Of a DNA stretch of 64,000 bases, positions 60,901-64,000 are shown one piece after another. Position 1 is the stretch's first letter. Every line of letters begins with the position of its first letter. Source of the stretch: Aptenodytes patagonicus (taxonomy: Eukaryota > Chordata > Aves > Sphenisciformes > Spheniscidae); contig NC_134950.1 in the NCBI RefSeq assembly GCF_965638725.1, positions 144,885,636 through 144,949,635 of the forward strand. The letters run 5' to 3'. Below the pieces are notes generated by a model. It was not told the DNA's origin, ran no database searches, and saw only the letters and a program-made list of their open reading frames with translations. A program made the translations under genes and the position numbers.

Positions 60901-62550
60901 TGAAAAGAAAAAAAAACCTTTTGACCTTAAAGAAAATGTAAAGCTGGAGCAATTCTGTCATCTAACAAAAAAGCCGTGACAAGGCTAGGGGTCAAGGGGT
61001 GATCGGGAAGACTCATTCACCTCCTTAGATGCAGTTAAACCTGTTAACAATATAGTAGATCTGTTGAAGGACAAGCCTGGATGATACATATAGGACACAG
61101 AATAACATAATGCAAATCTTTTACATGATGGCATAAGCGCATTAAAAAAAAAAAATCTTTCATGAAGAAAAAAATATTTGCACCAAACCAGTAGCATATC
61201 CTGGTATTTACTAGCCGTACCAACAGGAGCTGCTGCCGGCCAGGTGGACGACACTTTGGCAGAGCTTCTGCACACCATGGTCAGTCAACTCCCCATGAGG
61301 TGCTGCAGCTGCCTGGAGAGACTTGGAAGAATGCATTGACTTATGTGGCAGGGGGCAATCATGAGTTTCGTGGTTGGGAGGAAACACAGAGCCGGTAACC
61401 TCACAGGGATGTTTTAGACTCTCTTCCCCGTGCCTATGATGTTTATGCACTTAAGCTTAGCAGTTATCAGTCAGCACATGAGAATGCATAAATAAAATAT
61501 AACCTGTTCTTCATCCCCACCTCAAAACTTAATTTTTCATTCTGCACACAGTATTATCCATGCCCACAGGTCTGTGGGTCTTTCTCTGCTTAGCAGATGA
61601 CTGACAGCACATGCTTTTTTCTCTACACATATATTTTTCATGCCATTTCAGCTGTAGAAAAGTCACTTTCTGCTGCAAACATAGAGGATTATACTGTTAA
61701 CTTGAAAGATTGTCCTAGGTAGTTTTTCATCTGTACAACAGTGGGATAAAATGTTTTCAAGAATCCAATCAAACCATGGCAGAAAACCAGGTCCAAATGT
61801 TGTTTAAAAGGAGATCAAATGTTTTATTTTAACTATAGCAGGAGCAGAACGGAAATGAGAAATTCAGAGGTGTTCCCCTGGGCGCATGATATTCATGTGA
61901 GCAAGTTTTCATTATATTAGTGATTTCAGGAGAAGACAGGGAAGATATATAAATGACTTTTCAGTTTGCTATGAAGGGAAAGTAATTTTACTGGGCCAGG
62001 CCTATACTATGCTATTTAAAAAAGAGGGTCAAGGACTCTGAGAAAGACCTGCTACATTCAACCACAGCAACGTATATAAACTGTGCCCACACAGCCGGTG
62101 AAGGAGCTGCATGGCCCAGCATCCCTGAATGTCCCAGCTGGAGGCTGCCTGGGGTGCACCATGGCTCCCACCTATGCAGTAAAGTTTGTGTTTCATGAAA
62201 ACAGGAGATGGAGAAGGAAAGAGGGTGAAGGTCAAGATGCAGTCAGCTTGTGTACCCAGACCCAGGAGATGAGAAATTGTTTGAGAACCCATGGTTTGCA
62301 TGTAGTATAAACCCACAATGTTAGTCTTGTCCTGACCAATGCTGGGACCAGTATAAAGCCAAAAAGAGTTTTGGTTTCTGATGCTGGATATAGTGCTACA
62401 AGTCTCAAAAGAGATAAATTTTTTTGTTGTTCTGCTCCAAGGACAGTGAGAGATCTGGCTTCAGTTTCTTCATCCTTTAGGAAAGCCTCAGAGCCAACAA
62501 AGTTCATTACGGAAGACATTTTCCATCCTCACTGGAGTTCTCTGTGTGGG

Positions 62551-62629
62551 ATATGCTCTTATATTATATACAAAGATATATATATAAAAGATATATATAT
62601 AAGAGCATTATATATGCTCTTATATTATA
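62551..62629. repeat. AT-rich hairpin with direct repeat
   Basis: The 17-mer TATGCTCTTATATTATA occurs at 62552-62568 and 62613-62629. Between them, TATATAAGAGCAT (ending about 62608) is the reverse complement of the start of both copies. Surrounded by (AT)n, so microsatellite-driven rearrangement is likely. Confidence 0.85.
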
Positions 62630-62860
62630 CAAAAATACAGGAGAGACATCTGCACATCACATCCCGGATAAAGTCTAGAGAAATCACCTCTGATTCCTGC
62701 TAGAGACTGAACCTCTTCATTTTGAGTTAAATCCTATTGCTGAGAACCTTTTGTGGATGAGGAAGATCACACTGAGAAGTGACTTATGATTAACCTGGTC
62801 TACCCTTCAGACAAGAAAAGGTCTCACTTCTATGCCCTTTTTTCTAGGCCCAGTTATTAT

Positions 62861-63445
62861 CATAGAATCATAGAATAGTTTGGGTTGGAAGGGACCTCTA
62901 AAGGTCATCTAGTCCAGCCCCCCTGTCGTGGACAGGGACATCTTCAACTAGATCAGGTTGCTCAGAGCCCCGTCCAACCTGACCTGGAATGTTTCCAGGG
63001 ATGGGGCATCCACCACCTCTCTGGGCAACCTGTGCCAATGTTTCACCACCCTCAGCGTAAAACATTTCTTCCTTCTACCTAGTCTAAATCTACCCCCCTT
63101 TAGTTTAAAGCCATTCCCCCTTGTCCTGTCACAACAGGCCCTGCTAAAAAGTTTGCCGCCATCTTTCTTATAAGCCCCCTTTAAGTACTGACAGGCTGCA
63201 ATAAGGTCTCCCCGAAGCCTTCTCTTCTCTAGGCTGAACAACCCCAACTCTCTCAGCCTTTCTTCACAGGAGAGGTGTTCCATCCCCCTGATCATTTTTG
63301 TGGCCCTCCTCTGGACCCGTTCCAACAGGTCCGTGTCTTTCCTGTGCTGAGGGCTCCAGAGCTGGACGCAGTACTCCAGGTGGGGTCTCACCAGAGCAGA
63401 GTAGAGGGGCAGAATCACCCCCCTCAACCTGCTGGCCATGCCTCT
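62861..63445 (-). mobile_element. CR1 LINE fragment, second subfamily
   Basis: A 5'-truncated CR1 in minus orientation. The frame from about 63439 to 62948 is open and encodes typical CR1 reverse-transcriptase C-terminal segments: [40 protein letters not shown] and [20 protein letters not shown]. The 3' tail at 62861-62880 reads CATAGAATCATAGAATAG on plus. It differs clearly from the 23340 copy (for example [10 protein letters not shown] against [10 protein letters not shown]), so it belongs to another CR1 subfamily. Confidence 0.94.
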
Positions 63446-64000
63446 TTAAAAACAAGTCATTCTGTTTTGCTTTTCTGAGGCATTTGCGTGGGTCTCACTG
63501 TTCACTGGTAACGTCTAATTGGACGTTAGAAATGTAGTGTCACCACCTACTCAGTGATGCTGAACAGCTCTGGGACAAAGCCTGAGAATACTACTGTTCT
63601 TGGACCACAGTCCTTGACCACTGTGTCAGATATGCAAATAGGGATCAAACAGTTAACCCAGTGTGCATTTGCATTTCACACTGCAACTGGCTTAAAGGAG
63701 CAGAATCTGAAAATATTAAAACCACTCAAATTATTATCTGTGATGGCACCAGTGTAAAAGTCTCTAGAAATAATCTATACGTAAGAAAGTGTTCTATGTT
63801 AAACATGGAGACTTGGACCAAGTGCAGCATTAAGGCATTGTTGGCTGTGTCTACAGTGCTCTGAGAGTCTGAGAATGACTGAAGCATGTAGTGCACAAGA
63901 ATATGCACTTTAGCAGCCCATTGCCTACAAAACGTACAGTTCCTGGCAGGAGGTGGTGCCAGACACGTTGAGGAGGAAGCTTGACTTAGTTACCTTACAG
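63446..64000. other. Right-edge non-coding stretch
   Basis: AT-rich DNA beyond the last CR1 copy. No exon or repeat is recognised. Confidence 0.5.

Larger units (their letters stand above)
44651..62860. other. Non-coding intergenic stretch
   Basis: 18 kb without a supported exon. It contains the interleaved palindromes at 45914-45980 and the AT-rich hairpin at 62551-62629, listed separately. Small GC-richer patches (44800-45060, 51900-52170, 61200-61430) have open frames on both strands but no recognisable protein. I searched by eye for calcitonin receptor exons, the next gene in the human order, and saw none. Confidence 0.5.

Noticed and set aside
1-64000. CRISPR arrays, operons, riboswitches, insertion sequences and tRNA or rRNA genes
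   Set aside because: None seen. The window is vertebrate nuclear DNA, and prokaryotic features are not expected.
38601-64000. Exons of CALCR, or of GNGT1 moved to the far side of TFPI2
   Set aside because: I looked for the cysteine-rich calcitonin receptor exons and for gamma-subunit exons on both strands and found neither. A similarity search would be needed to be sure.

Overview
The window is a piece of a bird nuclear chromosome. The evidence is spliced vertebrate genes with GT-AG introns, three CpG islands, and several truncated CR1 retrotransposon copies whose 3' ends carry the avian-type ATTCTATG repeat. The species cannot be named from the sequence alone. Most of the 64 kb is non-coding, and only three protein-coding genes can be supported.

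Layout, left to right. (1) Positions 1-25,100 belong to the 5' part of a minus-strand gene encoding a mitochondrial acyl-CoA dehydrogenase family protein. Exon 1 lies in a CpG island (24,908-25,060) and exon 2 at 6,910-7,030, with an intron of about 17.9 kb between them. The remaining exons were not found and probably lie beyond the left edge. (2) GNG11, a heterotrimeric G-protein gamma subunit, is on the minus strand (exon 1 at 28,796-28,891, exon 2 at 25,590-25,715). Its 3' end almost touches the dehydrogenase promoter. (3) A 3.8 kb intergenic stretch separates the GNG11 and TFPI2 coding starts, which are divergent. (4) TFPI2, a secreted three-Kunitz-domain serine protease inhibitor, is on the plus strand with five coding exons between 32,685 and 37,575. 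It has a TATA box at 32,591 and a poly(A) signal at 38,575. (5) From 38.6 kb to the right edge I see no gene: an AT-rich stretch with two clear CR1 fragments, one old CR1 tail and some inverted repeats.

The TFPI2-GNG11 pair in divergent orientation matches the order I know from human chromosome 7q21 (TFPI2-GNGT1-GNG11-BET1). Two things differ: no GNGT1 is visible between TFPI2 and GNG11, and an acyl-CoA dehydrogenase gene starts immediately after GNG11, where I know of none in the human interval. The three genes do not form a pathway. TFPI2 acts outside the cell on proteases, GNG11 acts at the inner face of the plasma membrane, and the dehydrogenase is expected in the mitochondrial matrix. 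The most notable observations are the dehydrogenase gene and its very tight spacing to GNG11, the well-formed second Kunitz domain of TFPI2, and an interleaved set of palindromes at 45.9 kb.
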